Shown here piece after piece: positions 16,065 to 25,023 of a stretch of 64,000 nucleotides of DNA. The notes beneath the pieces were generated by a model that ran no database searches, was not told where the DNA came from, and was given only the letters and a program-made list of their open reading frames with translations. Positions within the stretch are counted from its first letter, which is position 1, and every line of letters starts with the position of its first letter. The stretch is from assembly GCA_964251675.1 (NCBI GenBank), contig CAXUKS010000012.1, forward strand, positions 1 to 64,000. The letters run 5' to 3'. This DNA comes from JANXMY01 sp964251675 (GTDB lineage: Bacteria; Armatimonadota; Armatimonadia; Armatimonadales; Capsulimonadaceae). Made by a program: the position numbers and the translations under genes.

Positions 16065-17915
16065 TCAGGCAGCCAAAAATCGCGCCTGCAGATGCCGGGT
16101 GATCCGGGACAGCATCTCTTCGCGGGCGGATTTGGACGTAAACGTGTGGTCGGCGTTGTCAATTACCGTCAGGTGCGTGCCGGGCAGGCGGGTGAGGCGG
16201 CGAGCGGTGGTTCCCAGATGCAGCAGGGTCAGCTCCAGGCCAGCGTCTTCGGCGGCGAACAGAAACAGCGTGTCCACGCCCCGCTCGGACGCCGTGCGAA
16301 GGCGGCTTCCGGCGGGTGTCTCGGCGGGCGCTCGGCGCAGGGCGAGAGACAGCAGGGAACGAAGTCCAGCACGGCTCCGAGCCGCCAGCCGCTGCCCCAC
16401 TACCCGCGTGATGCCCTTCACGTCTACCTGAGAATAGAGCACCCGCTTCCACACATCCGGGTCGCGCAGGGAGGAGACATAAGTGATAGTCGGCTTGTAG
16501 CTTTGCCGCATCAGGACATCCAGCGCGTCGCCCTCTTTCCAATCCAGCGCCTGCGCGTTGATTAAAATCTGGCCGGTGACACGCGGGTCCTCACAGGCCG
16601 TCAGGCAGGCGGTGTAGGCCCCGGAGCAGAGGCCGACCAGCGTAAACTGGCTCGCGCCGGTGCGTGCTTCCAGAAAGGACAGGGCGGCGCGAACATCCGT
16701 CACGGCGTCGGCACGGTAAAGCTGCTGCCGGGCAGGGGCGGCTCCGTGGGCGCTGTCGCCGAGACCCTCGGTGTCCAGGCGCAGCACGGGAAACCCCAGG
16801 GCGGCGAGCTGCCGGGCGAGCGTCACCCACATCCGGTTCGGGCCGATGTGAGAATTGGCCCCGACATTGAGCAGCACCACGCCAGTCTGCTGCCGGGGTC
16901 CCTCCACGCAGGGCCGGGTCAGGATGCCAAAGAGCCGGGCGGCGGGGTTCCAGAAGACGGCCTCTTCGGTATAGGCTGCCGCCGTCAGCCGGCCCGCGTT
17001 TGGGGAGGCGGAAACAGAGATGGGAGCGGAAACAAAGCCGGGAGCGGGGGCAGGCGCCGTGCGGGCAGTCAGCCAGTCAACCAGCGAACGGGCAGCCGAG
17101 ACGGGTATCGCCGTGTCCTGGGCATCGCGCATCATCGCGGCGTAGCCCGGCCAGGCGGCTGCCGTCACTGCCGCGCCGAGGGCAGTCAAACTTTTGACGA
17201 GGCGGGCGTCTTCGGGCAGGTCATCCCGGCCCACCAGCAATACGGCGTCTGCCGGTTTGCGGATCAGCGCAGCGGCGTTCATTTTGCCAAGCGCTTCCTC
17301 CGTAGAGCGGCTGTAAACAAAACCGCCCGCTTCTTCCCCTTCTTCTGCGGGGTCGTCTTCGTCCCCGGTGCCTTCACGCGCCTGCTGCGGCCCGCGTGCG
17401 GCCTGCAAAACGCGCATCTCGCGCTGCCAGAGCCGCCCGCTGCGGCAGGGTGCCCACAGCAGAAGCTCCGTGATGTCCCCGCGCTCCGCCGCCGCGACGG
17501 CGGCCAGTGTCGCCCCCATCCGCACGCCAAAAAGCGACACGGCCTCGGCTGCGCTGCATCGGCGCAAAGTGTCTGCGGCCTGTCCGATGCTTTCGAGCCA
17601 GTGTCCCACCCGGTCTTCGTCGTCATCACCGCCTGCCGAGTCGCCCGTGCCGTCGTAGTCAAAGCGCAGAGCGGCAAAGCCCGCCGCCGCCAGTTCCTCG
17701 GCCAGATAGCGGTACGCAGCATGGGCGTGCAGGGCCTCATGGCCGAGCGGGGCGCACAGGACCACAGCCCGGTTCCGGGCGGCGGCAGGCGCCGGGGCAT
17801 GATACCACCCAAACAGCCGCCGGGCGGGCGGGCCAAAGTAGATCGGCTCCGGCGCGGGCGGGTCGGCAGGAGCGCACAGCAGGGAAAAGTCTGCCTCGGG
17901 TATTTGACAAATCAT
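16065..17915 (-). CDS. Two-domain alpha/beta hydrolase
   Basis: A 616-residue soluble protein made of two alpha/beta hydrolase folds. Domain 1 (about 25-290): VVLCAPLGHEALHAH, RFDYDGTGDSAGG, and the elbow FGVRMGA near 128, where the usual Ser is replaced by Arg, so this half is probably not catalytic. Domain 2 (about 315-610): VLLNVGANSHIGPNRM, RLDTEGLGDS, elbow GLCSGAY near 428 with Cys in the nucleophile position, acid ED and His in NADHTF. Tandem hydrolases with such elbows resemble exosortase-system hydrolases by motif. It is the last gene of the carrier-protein run, so release or transfer of the carrier-bound product is a fair guess. Confidence 0.75.
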   Translation of the reverse strand: MICQIPEADFSLLCAPADPPAPEPIYFGPPARRLFGWYHAPAPAAARNRAVVLCAPLGHEALHAHAAYRYLAEELAAAGFAALRFDYDGTGDSAGGDDDEDRVGHWLESIGQAADTLRRCSAAEAVSLFGVRMGATLAAVAAAERGDITELLLWAPCRSGRLWQREMRVLQAARGPQQAREGTGDEDDPAEEGEEAGGFVYSRSTEEALGKMNAAALIRKPADAVLLVGRDDLPEDARLVKSLTALGAAVTAAAWPGYAAMMRDAQDTAIPVSAARSLVDWLTARTAPAPAPGFVSAPISVSASPNAGRLTAAAYTEEAVFWNPAARLFGILTRPCVEGPRQQTGVVLLNVGANSHIGPNRMWVTLARQLAALGFPVLRLDTEGLGDSAHGAAPARQQLYRADAVTDVRAALSFLEARTGASQFTLVGLCSGAYTACLTACEDPRVTGQILINAQALDWKEGDALDVLMRQSYKPTITYVSSLRDPDVWKRVLYSQVDVKGITRVVGQRLAARSRAGLRSLLSLALRRAPAETPAGSRLRTASERGVDTLFLFAAEDAGLELTLLHLGTTARRLTRLPGTHLTVIDNADHTFTSKSAREEMLSRITRHLQARFLAA

Positions 17916-18026
17916 AGAGCTGCACAGCCAGCATTAATGCCAGCACAATTTCATGGAGATACAATCCAGAGATACAATCCAATGTGCATAAACAATGCCA
18001 AGCGAGTTGTGAAGATTTGCTGCCTC

Positions 18027-20573
18027 TCACGAAACACGAAGTTTCACCGGGGCCAGCGCATTCAATGCAGTCACGGTTCCTATCAGCCGCACGGCAGGCC
18101 GCTCCGGCGACAGCAGCACTGTGCGCGTGCCGCCCGGCTCCAGATGAAAATAGTTGTCGTCCGCCCGCCAGCCGCTGGCTTCCACATGCACCGACTGCGC
18201 GAAGCGCCGGGTGGTCACGGTCAGGGCAGCGCGGCCATCCTCGCGCCGCACGGCCTCAGCGTGCAGGCCGAGGTCGGCAGACTGCGGGAAGGACAGGCCG
18301 CTCGGGAAGTAAAATGCGCCGGGCACGACTGCATCCAGCATAGCATCTTTGTTATCGGCAGCTAACGCCGCAAACACCACATCATGGCCGAGCGGGCCGT
18401 ACTGATAAGCATAGGTGGTGTCCAGAAATGACCCCAGCAGGGCGTCCACGCTCAGTGAAAGCTGGCCGTGTGCGTCTATGTGTATGGGCACGGCGGCTTC
18501 CCGCAGGCGCGTGTGCCCATGCCGGAACAGGGACACCCGCAGGGTGGCAGACAGCGGCTCAGGGCGCTCGTTGATCAAGTGAAGGCGCAGGCCGCTCATT
18601 CCTTCATCGGAGAAAAACAGGCTGCGCGTGGCCAGCGCCCGCTTGAGATAATAAAAGACCGATTTGGGCCGGTCGGAGGAGTCGATCACCCCCCACCCCG
18701 CGCCGGGCCACAGGTCCCGAAAGAGCCAGATCAATGCCCCCGCACATGAGGAGCCAGGACGACGCCATTCGGCAAACGCCCCGGCCATCAGCTCCCCGGA
18801 AACCACGCGGCTGAGGGCCAGAAAACGTTCCGAATCCCGGAACATAGACTGATGTAAATCTTCGCCGAACAAGAGCTGCGTGTAATGCCGGGTGACATCG
18901 CCAAAGTCCCAGCCGAGGCCGACATTGCGCGGCACGGCGGCATTCCACGACGGGTGATGTCCCGGCGACTCGCCATCAGCCAGAAACTCATCAACGGTGT
19001 CATTTTCTGGAATGTTGGAAAAACCTAAACACTCTGTGGCGAAGCGGACTTTGCTCCGGCGGACATCCTCAGGTGGGCGCAGATACGCCCCGAGGCCGTA
19101 GGCATGGCTGACCCCGCTGTCCACATGAAACGGCAGCGCCCCGCCCCACTGCGACGACGGCACATAAGGCACTTGCGGACAGCTTTCTGCCGACAGACGC
19201 GGCAGGAGTTCGTCAAAGAGCGGGTTTGCCCAGTCTTCCGCCGCCAGCCCGTGCATCGCCGCCGCCGCCGCACACTCACTATTGCCGCAGAGCATCGTCA
19301 GCGCGGGGTTCGCTTGCAGACGCCCCAAAAGCTGCTTGGCTTCTTCGGTGACGGAAGCGCAAAACTCAGGGTCGGCAGCGGGGTAGTCCATCAGCGCAAA
19401 TGCGAAGTCCTGCCAGACGGTGATGCCCAGCGCCGCGCAGCGGTCATAAAACGCCTCGAACTCATAAAAGCCGTTGCCGGGGACGCGCAGCATATTCATC
19501 CCCGCTTCCCGCGCCAGCCCGAGCAGATGGTCATACGCCTCCGGCGATCCCGTCAGCGCCGCCGCGTCCGCCGCCGTCCAGCACGCGCCGCGCAGAAACA
19601 CATCTACGCCGTTGATGCTGACCGCAAACCGGCCATCAGTCTGGTTCACTGTGATCGTCCGAAAGCCCGTCTGGCCCAGGTCGATCTCGACCGCCTGACC
19701 GTCCACGGTCAGCGTCACCCGCACCGAATACAGCGGCTGCGGCCCATGTGTATGCGGCCACCAGAGCGCCACTTTGGGCAGCGAAATGCTGCCGGTCAGC
19801 GAAACCGTGCCGTCGTCGCATGGACTGACTGCAAGTTCGGCCGCGCTGTCCCCGACGTGCAGCAGGGCCTCAGACACCTCACCTGCCAGCACGCGCAGGC
19901 CAATCCGCGCTGCTACCTGTCCGGTTCCTTCTTCCACCGTCGCCCGGATGTCCGACGACACCACGCGGACCGCCCGGTCCGTCACCAGCGAGAGGGGCCG
20001 CCAGGGGCCGACGGCATGAATACACTTCGCCCACTCGTGCCAGCCGGGCATCCGGCCCGTGAGCGTGGTTCGCACCCAGCGAAGCTGCGCGTGGTCTACC
20101 AGCTTCGTGCGCCAGCGGGGCCGGGGCCGCCGTGCTGACAGGGCCGTGTTCAGCGACTCAAACCGCAGGCAGAGCGTGTTGCGGCTTTGCAGACGCCCGG
20201 ACACGTCTATCTCGTGCCGCAGGTACATATTCTCGCTCTGTAGAAGCCATTCCCCGTTCAGCCAGACTTCGGCCAGCGTCGCCAGACCCTCAAAGACCAG
20301 CCGGGTTTGCTCGCCCGGCGCGGGCGCGTCGGCGTCAAACGCGCCGGTGTACCAGACATCAAAATCGTCGGGAGACTGATACGCCAGCGCCTGGCTGCCT
20401 GCGTCCCGCAGGGCCGAGACGACCGTGCCGGGCACGACGCCCGGCACGCGGGCAATGGCGGCGGCGCCAGCCAGATCGCCGGGGTCTGCCGCCGCGCCGG
20501 GCGCAGTAACGGTAACGCACCAGCCGGTGTGCAGGGGGGTAACGGTTTGCGAACTGATGTGGCGTGGTGTCAT
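18027..20573 (-). CDS. Glycoside hydrolase family 2, beta-mannosidase-like
   Basis: An 848-residue protein without a signal peptide. The GH2 plan is complete: jelly-roll sugar-binding domain (FDVWYTGAFDA, GLATLAEVWLNGEWL), Ig-like domain (about 205-310), TIM barrel (INGVDVFLRGACW, MNMLRVPGNGFYE, ITVWQDFAFAL) with acid/base Glu in CGNSEC near 427 and a candidate nucleophile Glu in FATECLGF, and C-terminal beta domains. It most resembles beta-mannosidases. No export signal means it would act in the cytosol. It lies 80 bases behind DUF1839 and 111 before the hydrolase, inside the carrier-protein gene run, where a glycosidase is unexpected. Confidence 0.85.
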   Translation of the reverse strand: MTPRHISSQTVTPLHTGWCVTVTAPGAAADPGDLAGAAAIARVPGVVPGTVVSALRDAGSQALAYQSPDDFDVWYTGAFDADAPAPGEQTRLVFEGLATLAEVWLNGEWLLQSENMYLRHEIDVSGRLQSRNTLCLRFESLNTALSARRPRPRWRTKLVDHAQLRWVRTTLTGRMPGWHEWAKCIHAVGPWRPLSLVTDRAVRVVSSDIRATVEEGTGQVAARIGLRVLAGEVSEALLHVGDSAAELAVSPCDDGTVSLTGSISLPKVALWWPHTHGPQPLYSVRVTLTVDGQAVEIDLGQTGFRTITVNQTDGRFAVSINGVDVFLRGACWTAADAAALTGSPEAYDHLLGLAREAGMNMLRVPGNGFYEFEAFYDRCAALGITVWQDFAFALMDYPAADPEFCASVTEEAKQLLGRLQANPALTMLCGNSECAAAAAMHGLAAEDWANPLFDELLPRLSAESCPQVPYVPSSQWGGALPFHVDSGVSHAYGLGAYLRPPEDVRRSKVRFATECLGFSNIPENDTVDEFLADGESPGHHPSWNAAVPRNVGLGWDFGDVTRHYTQLLFGEDLHQSMFRDSERFLALSRVVSGELMAGAFAEWRRPGSSCAGALIWLFRDLWPGAGWGVIDSSDRPKSVFYYLKRALATRSLFFSDEGMSGLRLHLINERPEPLSATLRVSLFRHGHTRLREAAVPIHIDAHGQLSLSVDALLGSFLDTTYAYQYGPLGHDVVFAALAADNKDAMLDAVVPGAFYFPSGLSFPQSADLGLHAEAVRREDGRAALTVTTRRFAQSVHVEASGWRADDNYFHLEPGGTRTVLLSPERPAVRLIGTVTALNALAPVKLRVS

Positions 20574-20589
20574 AGGCGTGAGGCAGGCA

Positions 20590-20652
20590 AGAAGGGCAGG
20601 AGCAAGCCCTGCCCCTACTCTGGCTCCCCCATTATTGGGGGCGGGGGGGCCT
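20590..20652. repeat. Palindromic intergenic element
   Basis: Two hairpins in a row: gggcaggagcaagccctgccc and gctcccccattattgggggc. The same pair in the same order is found at 49264-49350. Confidence 0.65.
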
Positions 20653-20653
20653 C

Positions 20654-21619
20654 CTAAAGCCGCGCCGCCAGCGCCTCAAACCCGGCCTGCCAGCCTTCTT
20701 CCATCGTGTCCAGCGAGGCGGCGTATTGGAGGGGTTTGCCGGTGTTTGCGGCGCGGGCCATCTTGAACAGCAGGGCTTTCGCCGACACCGAAATGCCGTC
20801 AAACGCCGTGGCGGCATCGGCCAGTGCCCCGTCCGTGTCCAGCCAGCGCACGCAGGCGGCGGACATCTGAAAGGCGGCTCCGAGCTGACGCACGGTGGCG
20901 AACGCCTCTTTGTGGTAGCGGGCCACCGGGTCAGCGGGCGGCGCAGTCGGACCGGCGGCCAGAGACGCCCGGAAGGCAGGCAGCGGGTTCCGTGCGGGGC
21001 GGCGCTCCAGGTGGCGGCGGGCCACGGCCAGCGCCTCGCGGCGCAGGCAGTCCGGCGGCAGGCGGCGCAGACGGGACAGCTTGGCTAACTCGGCATAAGG
21101 CAGCAGGTGCGGGCTGCCAGGCGTGTCATCCAGGCGCAGGACGGCCCGCAGGTCATCGCCGGTCAGCGCGTGGTAGCCAGAATTGTGGAAGTACGCCATA
21201 TAACCGGCATCTAAATCTAAGACGTTGACGCCAATGGTAGTCTTCGTATGTTCGGTCTGATAGGCCGTGCCGACGGAGTCGGGCAGGTAAAACGAGTCCA
21301 CTTCCACCAGCGGCAGGTGACCGCGCCCCACCTGCGCCTGCACATGAGACGCAAAGCCGTCCCACAGGTTCAGCTCCTGCACTTCGATCCCGTAAAGAGT
21401 CCAGAGATCGTCCAGCGAGGGCTTCAAAAACGTCCACTGGTCGCCTTCAAAGTCCGCCTCCAGGCCGAATGACAGCAGGGGCAGCGGGTCCAGACCGAGC
21501 GCGTTTAAAACGCCAATCCACAGGTCAGCATAGCAGTTGGTTTCCGGCCACACGGACGCCTCGCCGTGGAGCGAGTGCGGGGCGTAGTGGGCCGGGTCCA
21601 GCCCGGCAATCGCGCTCAT
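20654..21619 (-). CDS. DUF1839 family protein
   Basis: A 321-residue protein with the family signatures WPETNCYADLWIGVL, DFEGDQWTF, LYGIEVQELNLWD, LVEVDSFYLPDS and TEHTKTTIGV. The domain has no proven reaction; it is known from gene neighbourhoods of amino acid:[carrier protein] ligases, as here. The conserved acidic and His residues (EVDSFYLPD, TEHTKT) look like an active site. The cysteine in ETNC recalls cysteine-peptidase-like acyltransferases, but that is inference. The start at 21619 is chosen because its ATG overlaps the stop of the ligase gene (ATGA), which implies translational coupling. Confidence 0.85.
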   Translation of the reverse strand: MSAIAGLDPAHYAPHSLHGEASVWPETNCYADLWIGVLNALGLDPLPLLSFGLEADFEGDQWTFLKPSLDDLWTLYGIEVQELNLWDGFASHVQAQVGRGHLPLVEVDSFYLPDSVGTAYQTEHTKTTIGVNVLDLDAGYMAYFHNSGYHALTGDDLRAVLRLDDTPGSPHLLPYAELAKLSRLRRLPPDCLRREALAVARRHLERRPARNPLPAFRASLAAGPTAPPADPVARYHKEAFATVRQLGAAFQMSAACVRWLDTDGALADAATAFDGISVSAKALLFKMARAANTGKPLQYAASLDTMEEGWQAGFEALAARL

Positions 21620-22551
21620 GCCCACAGCCTTTCGCGGACGGGGGCGGGCCACGTCTCCGGGTTCAGGCCGTGGGTTTTGAGCAACGCCAGCACGATGCGC
21701 TCCATGCCGAAGCCCACGCAGGCGGTATGCGCGACTTCACCCGCCTCCGAGCGCAGGCCAAAGGCCGTGCCAAAGTGGTCCTGATGGTAGTTGAAGGACA
21801 TGATCGCCGTCGGCTTCTCCGTGGAGCAGATCGGGATGACCAGCTCAAACTTGAGGCTCTGCTCGCGCTGATCCAGCGCCAGCATCCGCCCGCCGCGCCC
21901 GAAAAACGGGTCATTGGCGATGTCGCACTCCACCGGCAGGCCAACCGAGCGGAGCAGGGCCGACCCGCGCTCAATCCAGGAATCGCGCCAGGGAACGACG
22001 CTTTCGGCGGTCCCCACCAGCACATATTCGCGCATCCGAAAGAGCTGCATCCGGGCCGGGTCGTCCGACGGCTCGTGGCGGAAGCAGTAGGAAAACACAT
22101 CAAACAAGCGGCCCCCGTCGGGGACCGGTCCCCGTGCGGCAGTCATCGGGTAAATCGGGTAGCAGGCGGCGGGGGTGAATGCCACATCGGTCATGGTCTC
22201 GTATTCAGACCAATCTTTGCCCTCGTGAATGGCATCCATCATTTGCAGATGCTCGCGGGGCGTCCCTTCAAAGCTGAACAGTGTTCCGGCCAGTTGGGGG
22301 AACGACTTCAGGAAGCCGCTTTGCTGGAAATCGGCGCGGCTGAGGGCGGGCGGGAAGCGCACTTTCTCCGCGCCGTCGGCCCGCCCGGCTTCAGTGATCA
22401 GGGCGTCAAACCGCTCCAGTATGTCCTCAAAGACCTGCCCGCGTCCGAAGACGCCGGGCACGCCGGAGGGGATCAGCAGGCCAGCGGCAATCAATTCGTC
22501 GCGGAACTTAATTTCAAGGGGGTTGGATGTATCAATCAGTGTATCAGTCAT
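21616..22551 (-). CDS. Amino acid:[carrier protein] ligase (aaRS-like)
   Basis: A 311-residue homologue of the class II seryl-tRNA synthetase catalytic core without a tRNA-binding arm. In the characterised Bradyrhizobium enzymes this protein activates glycine or alanine with ATP and transfers it to the phosphopantetheine arm of a small carrier protein instead of tRNA. The three zinc ligands expected from that family are present at nearly the same positions: Cys130 (FTPAACYP), Glu175 (RMREYV) and Cys278 (HTACVGFGMERI). Motif 2 (CFRHEPS...FRMREY) and motif 3 (GFGMERI) are intact. It overlaps DUF1839 by 4 bp; a carrier protein and PPTase lie upstream. Confidence 0.9.
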   Translation of the reverse strand: MTDTLIDTSNPLEIKFRDELIAAGLLIPSGVPGVFGRGQVFEDILERFDALITEAGRADGAEKVRFPPALSRADFQQSGFLKSFPQLAGTLFSFEGTPREHLQMMDAIHEGKDWSEYETMTDVAFTPAACYPIYPMTAARGPVPDGGRLFDVFSYCFRHEPSDDPARMQLFRMREYVLVGTAESVVPWRDSWIERGSALLRSVGLPVECDIANDPFFGRGGRMLALDQREQSLKFELVIPICSTEKPTAIMSFNYHQDHFGTAFGLRSEAGEVAHTACVGFGMERIVLALLKTHGLNPETWPAPVRERLWA

Positions 22552-22572
22552 AATTGGTTGCTTATGTCGATG

Positions 22573-22712
22573 TGCCGGGGGTGTAGAAACCCCCGGCAGG
22601 GAAATGTCCTTCGGACAAAGATAAGAGATAAGAGGCGGGCGGGGAGACCCCGCCCCTACATTTCCTCACCCGAAGGGTGCTTTCTTGCCGGGGGTTTCTA
22701 CACCCCCGGCAT
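22573..22712. repeat. Nested palindromic element inside the operon
   Basis: The arms tgccgggggtgtagaaac... (22573-22599) and their near-perfect reverse complement (22686-22712) enclose an inner ggcggggagaccccgcc hairpin. It sits between the dehydrogenase and ligase genes and could form a stable structure in the message. Confidence 0.7.
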
Positions 22713-22716
22713 TCAT

Positions 22717-23886
22717 CTACTGGTCTTTATGGACTAGCAGCAGGGAAGCATTCGTGGCGAGAATGCGGTAATTGGACACCATCAGGGCGGCGGAGTGGGC
22801 ATCGCGCAGGTGACGGCCCAGCGAATAGGGCGTGTCGTTTTTGTAGCCCGCAATGCCGCAGATGCCGAGGCAGCGGGTCACAATATCCGCCACAAGCTGC
22901 GAGGCGGACAGCTTCAGGTTGTTCATCTGAAGCGCATACCCCACCGTGGTCAGCATGTCTGCGCCTTCCGGCACGCTTGTCAGCCGCTCGTATTCCGCGC
23001 AGGCCGTGCGGACGCTGTGCTCCATGAGCTGCAATGTAGTCAAAACCTCGGCCAGCGGGACTGCCCCGGCAGGAACCACGCCCGGCTTGCGCCGCGCTTC
23101 GGCCCGCAGGCAGGCCCGCGTTTTAGCGACCGCCCCTTTCGCCAGTCCAGTCCAGGCGGAAGCCCAGAGGATATGCGAGTACGGAACCATCGAGAGCGCG
23201 GCAATGTCAGCAAATGTCCCCGGCACGATCTGCTCCGCCCGGCCCGAGGCCCGCAGTTTGAAGCCGGGGCTGCATGTGCCGCGCATGCCGAATGTGTCCC
23301 AGTTTCCGGTTTGTTCCAGCGTGTAATCCGATTGAGGAAGAAGCACCAGCACCTGGTCGCCCGGCGGCGAGTCGGCGGCGCGGCGGGTGGTGACGAGAAG
23401 CGCATCCGCCTGCGCCCCGTAAGAAATCGTCGTGGCCTCTTTGCAGAGTGTCAGCGCATCGCCGTCCACTTCCACGGCGGCCCGGCTGCTCCGCATGTCG
23501 CCGCCGACTCCGACTTCGGAGGTCACCGAGGCAGCCAGCCACTGATGCGCTGTCAGGCCGCGCAGAAACTGCTCCACGTACTCCGAGCCGCCGCCGTGCC
23601 GCACCAGGCAGCCGATTTGTATCTGGTGCATGGCAAAGATCATGGCCGTCGCCGCGCAGTGCCGCCCTAAAGCCTCGCACATCGCCGCCAGCGCCGTCAG
23701 CGAACAGCCGCCCCCGCCCAGCTCCACAGGAACAGCCGCGCCCAGCAGCCGCGCCTCTTTCAGCGCGTCCACGGCCTCGATGGGAAAGCGTCCGTCGCGG
23801 TCCACATCAGCCGCCGCCGGGCCAGCCACCTGCTGACCAATCCGGGCGGCCTCGGCCACAAACTCGCTGTGTGTGGGTGTTCCCAT
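22717..23886 (-). CDS. Acyl-CoA dehydrogenase-like flavoprotein
   Basis: A 389-residue protein of the acyl-CoA dehydrogenase fold: helical N-domain (LLGAAVPVELGGGGCSLTAL), middle beta domain with ASVTSEVGVGGDMRSS in place of the usual TEp..GSD flavin loop, and a C-terminal helical bundle (LGICGIAGYKNDTPYSLGRHLRDA). Such enzymes oxidise acyl groups, and some act on carrier-protein-bound amino acids (as with prolyl-S-PCP). In this setting the probable substrate is the aminoacyl or acyl group on the adjacent carrier protein. It begins three bases after the carrier-protein stop. Confidence 0.85.
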   Translation of the reverse strand: MGTPTHSEFVAEAARIGQQVAGPAAADVDRDGRFPIEAVDALKEARLLGAAVPVELGGGGCSLTALAAMCEALGRHCAATAMIFAMHQIQIGCLVRHGGGSEYVEQFLRGLTAHQWLAASVTSEVGVGGDMRSSRAAVEVDGDALTLCKEATTISYGAQADALLVTTRRAADSPPGDQVLVLLPQSDYTLEQTGNWDTFGMRGTCSPGFKLRASGRAEQIVPGTFADIAALSMVPYSHILWASAWTGLAKGAVAKTRACLRAEARRKPGVVPAGAVPLAEVLTTLQLMEHSVRTACAEYERLTSVPEGADMLTTVGYALQMNNLKLSASQLVADIVTRCLGICGIAGYKNDTPYSLGRHLRDAHSAALMVSNYRILATNASLLLVHKDQ

Positions 23887-23889
23887 GAG

Positions 23890-24138
23890 TTAGCCTGCCG
23901 TCAGTTCTTCTATCGCCGTCTGCATCGCGCCCAGCGTCTCAAAGACGCTGCGGCGCAGCATCCGATCGGGGAACTCGATGTCAAAAGCATTTTCCAGCCC
24001 CAGCATCACATTGACGCTGGCATGAGAAGTCATCCCGGCTTCGTAAAGACTGCTGTCGTCAGACAGCGTACCAATATCCACACTCAGGCGGCCATACTCG
24101 CCGACCACGTTTCGCACTTGTTCGCCCAGTTCCATCAC
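23890..24138 (-). CDS. Acyl/aminoacyl carrier protein
   Basis: An 82-residue four-helix carrier protein. The phosphopantetheine attachment Ser is Ser38 in AGMTSHASV (the family has DSL; GMTSH is a variant common in dedicated aminoacyl carriers). LFENAF-type helix II is seen as MLGLENAFDIEFPD. It is expected to be converted to the holo form by the PPTase encoded 28 bases upstream and loaded by the ligase at 21616. ATGs at 24138 and 24135 are adjacent; either could be used. Confidence 0.88.
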   Translation of the reverse strand: MMELGEQVRNVVGEYGRLSVDIGTLSDDSSLYEAGMTSHASVNVMLGLENAFDIEFPDRMLRRSVFETLGAMQTAIEELTAG

Positions 24139-24166
24139 ACTTTCACCTCATCTGCATTTTACACCA

Positions 24167-24889
24167 CTATTGGGGATTATGGCAAGCGGACGGCACATCT
24201 TTAATGGCAGCAGCCACAGCGGCCACAAAGTCAGGAGCAGGAGACAGCGGCAGGAGGCGCAGGGGGGGGGAAAGCGTATGCGCTGCATCGAGAGACACGG
24301 CAAAGCTGTTCAGCGGCGTGTCCAGGCCCGTTCCGAGGGCTTTCAGGCAGGCTTCTTTGGCCGTCCAGATGGCCCAGTAGATGCGGTGCTTGTCGGCGGG
24401 GGAGGCTTGTTCGAGGGCCTCCCGCTCGGCAGGCGCGAAGAACCGGGCGGCCAGCGGCTCCGGCGCGAAGTCCGTCCGCAGGCGCTCCAAATCTATGCCG
24501 ACGGGGCCTCCTGCCGAGACGGCCAGCAGGGCCAGGTCTTCGCAGCGCGTGAGGTTGAAGTGCAGGCGCGGATCGCCCGCCAGCTCCGGCTTGCCGTGCA
24601 GAGAGTACGTAAAGCGCAGGGCCTCCGGGGCCGTGTTCAAACGACCCGCCAGAATGGCGCGGACCGCGCCGCGCCCGGCCACAAAACGGGCGCGATCCAC
24701 AGGGGACAGAAAGCGGTCGGCGCGGGCCAGCTCGTCCAGAGACAAGCTCTGCGTCAATGCCGCGAGGCGCTCGGCGTCCACATCCAGCGGGATCTGCCAG
24801 ACGTGGACCTGCTGCGAGTCCGCCCACAAATCGGGGTGGGAACAGTGCCAGAGCCAGGGGCGGTCTTGAAGAACGGCCATGATGCCCAC
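24167..24889 (-). CDS. Sfp-type 4'-phosphopantetheinyl transferase
   Basis: A 240-residue pseudo-dimeric PPTase. Key residues: RFVAGRGAVRAIL (about 68-80), SLHGKPEL, FNLTRCEDLAL (family FNlSHs), GIDLER with Mg-binding Asp133 and Glu135, and WTAKEACLKALGTGL (Trp175, Lys178, Glu179, Lys183). It moves phosphopantetheine from CoA to the carrier-protein serine. It is the first gene of the run, with the carrier protein 28 bases downstream, so it is a dedicated activator. No clear promoter was found in the 135 bp to the divergent exporter gene on this strand. Confidence 0.92.
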   Translation of the reverse strand: MGIMAVLQDRPWLWHCSHPDLWADSQQVHVWQIPLDVDAERLAALTQSLSLDELARADRFLSPVDRARFVAGRGAVRAILAGRLNTAPEALRFTYSLHGKPELAGDPRLHFNLTRCEDLALLAVSAGGPVGIDLERLRTDFAPEPLAARFFAPAEREALEQASPADKHRIYWAIWTAKEACLKALGTGLDTPLNSFAVSLDAAHTLSPPLRLLPLSPAPDFVAAVAAAIKDVPSACHNPQ

Positions 24890-24905
24890 AGAATACCCCG
24901 CAAAC

Positions 24906-24934
24906 TTGACTTTGGACTAATCTTGTGACATACT
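24906..24934 (+). promoter_or_regulatory. Promoter of the ABC exporter
   Basis: TTGACT, 17 bases, CATACT. Transcription would begin near 24941, giving an 83-base leader. Confidence 0.6.
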
Positions 24935-24970
24935 TCTGTTACGTTACCATATATTAGATCATGTGCCGAA

Positions 24971-24999
24971 GCGGCAGCCCGAGAGGCTGGCGCTTTTTT
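24971..24999 (+). terminator. Leader terminator (probable attenuator) before the exporter
   Basis: GCGGCAGCC, loop cgaga, GGCTGGCGC (one mismatch) followed by six T, located between the promoter and the ATG at 25024. This shape is a Rho-independent terminator inside a 5' leader. Confidence 0.6.
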
Positions 25000-25023
25000 G
25001 CCGTGTTTGAGGACAAGACTGAT

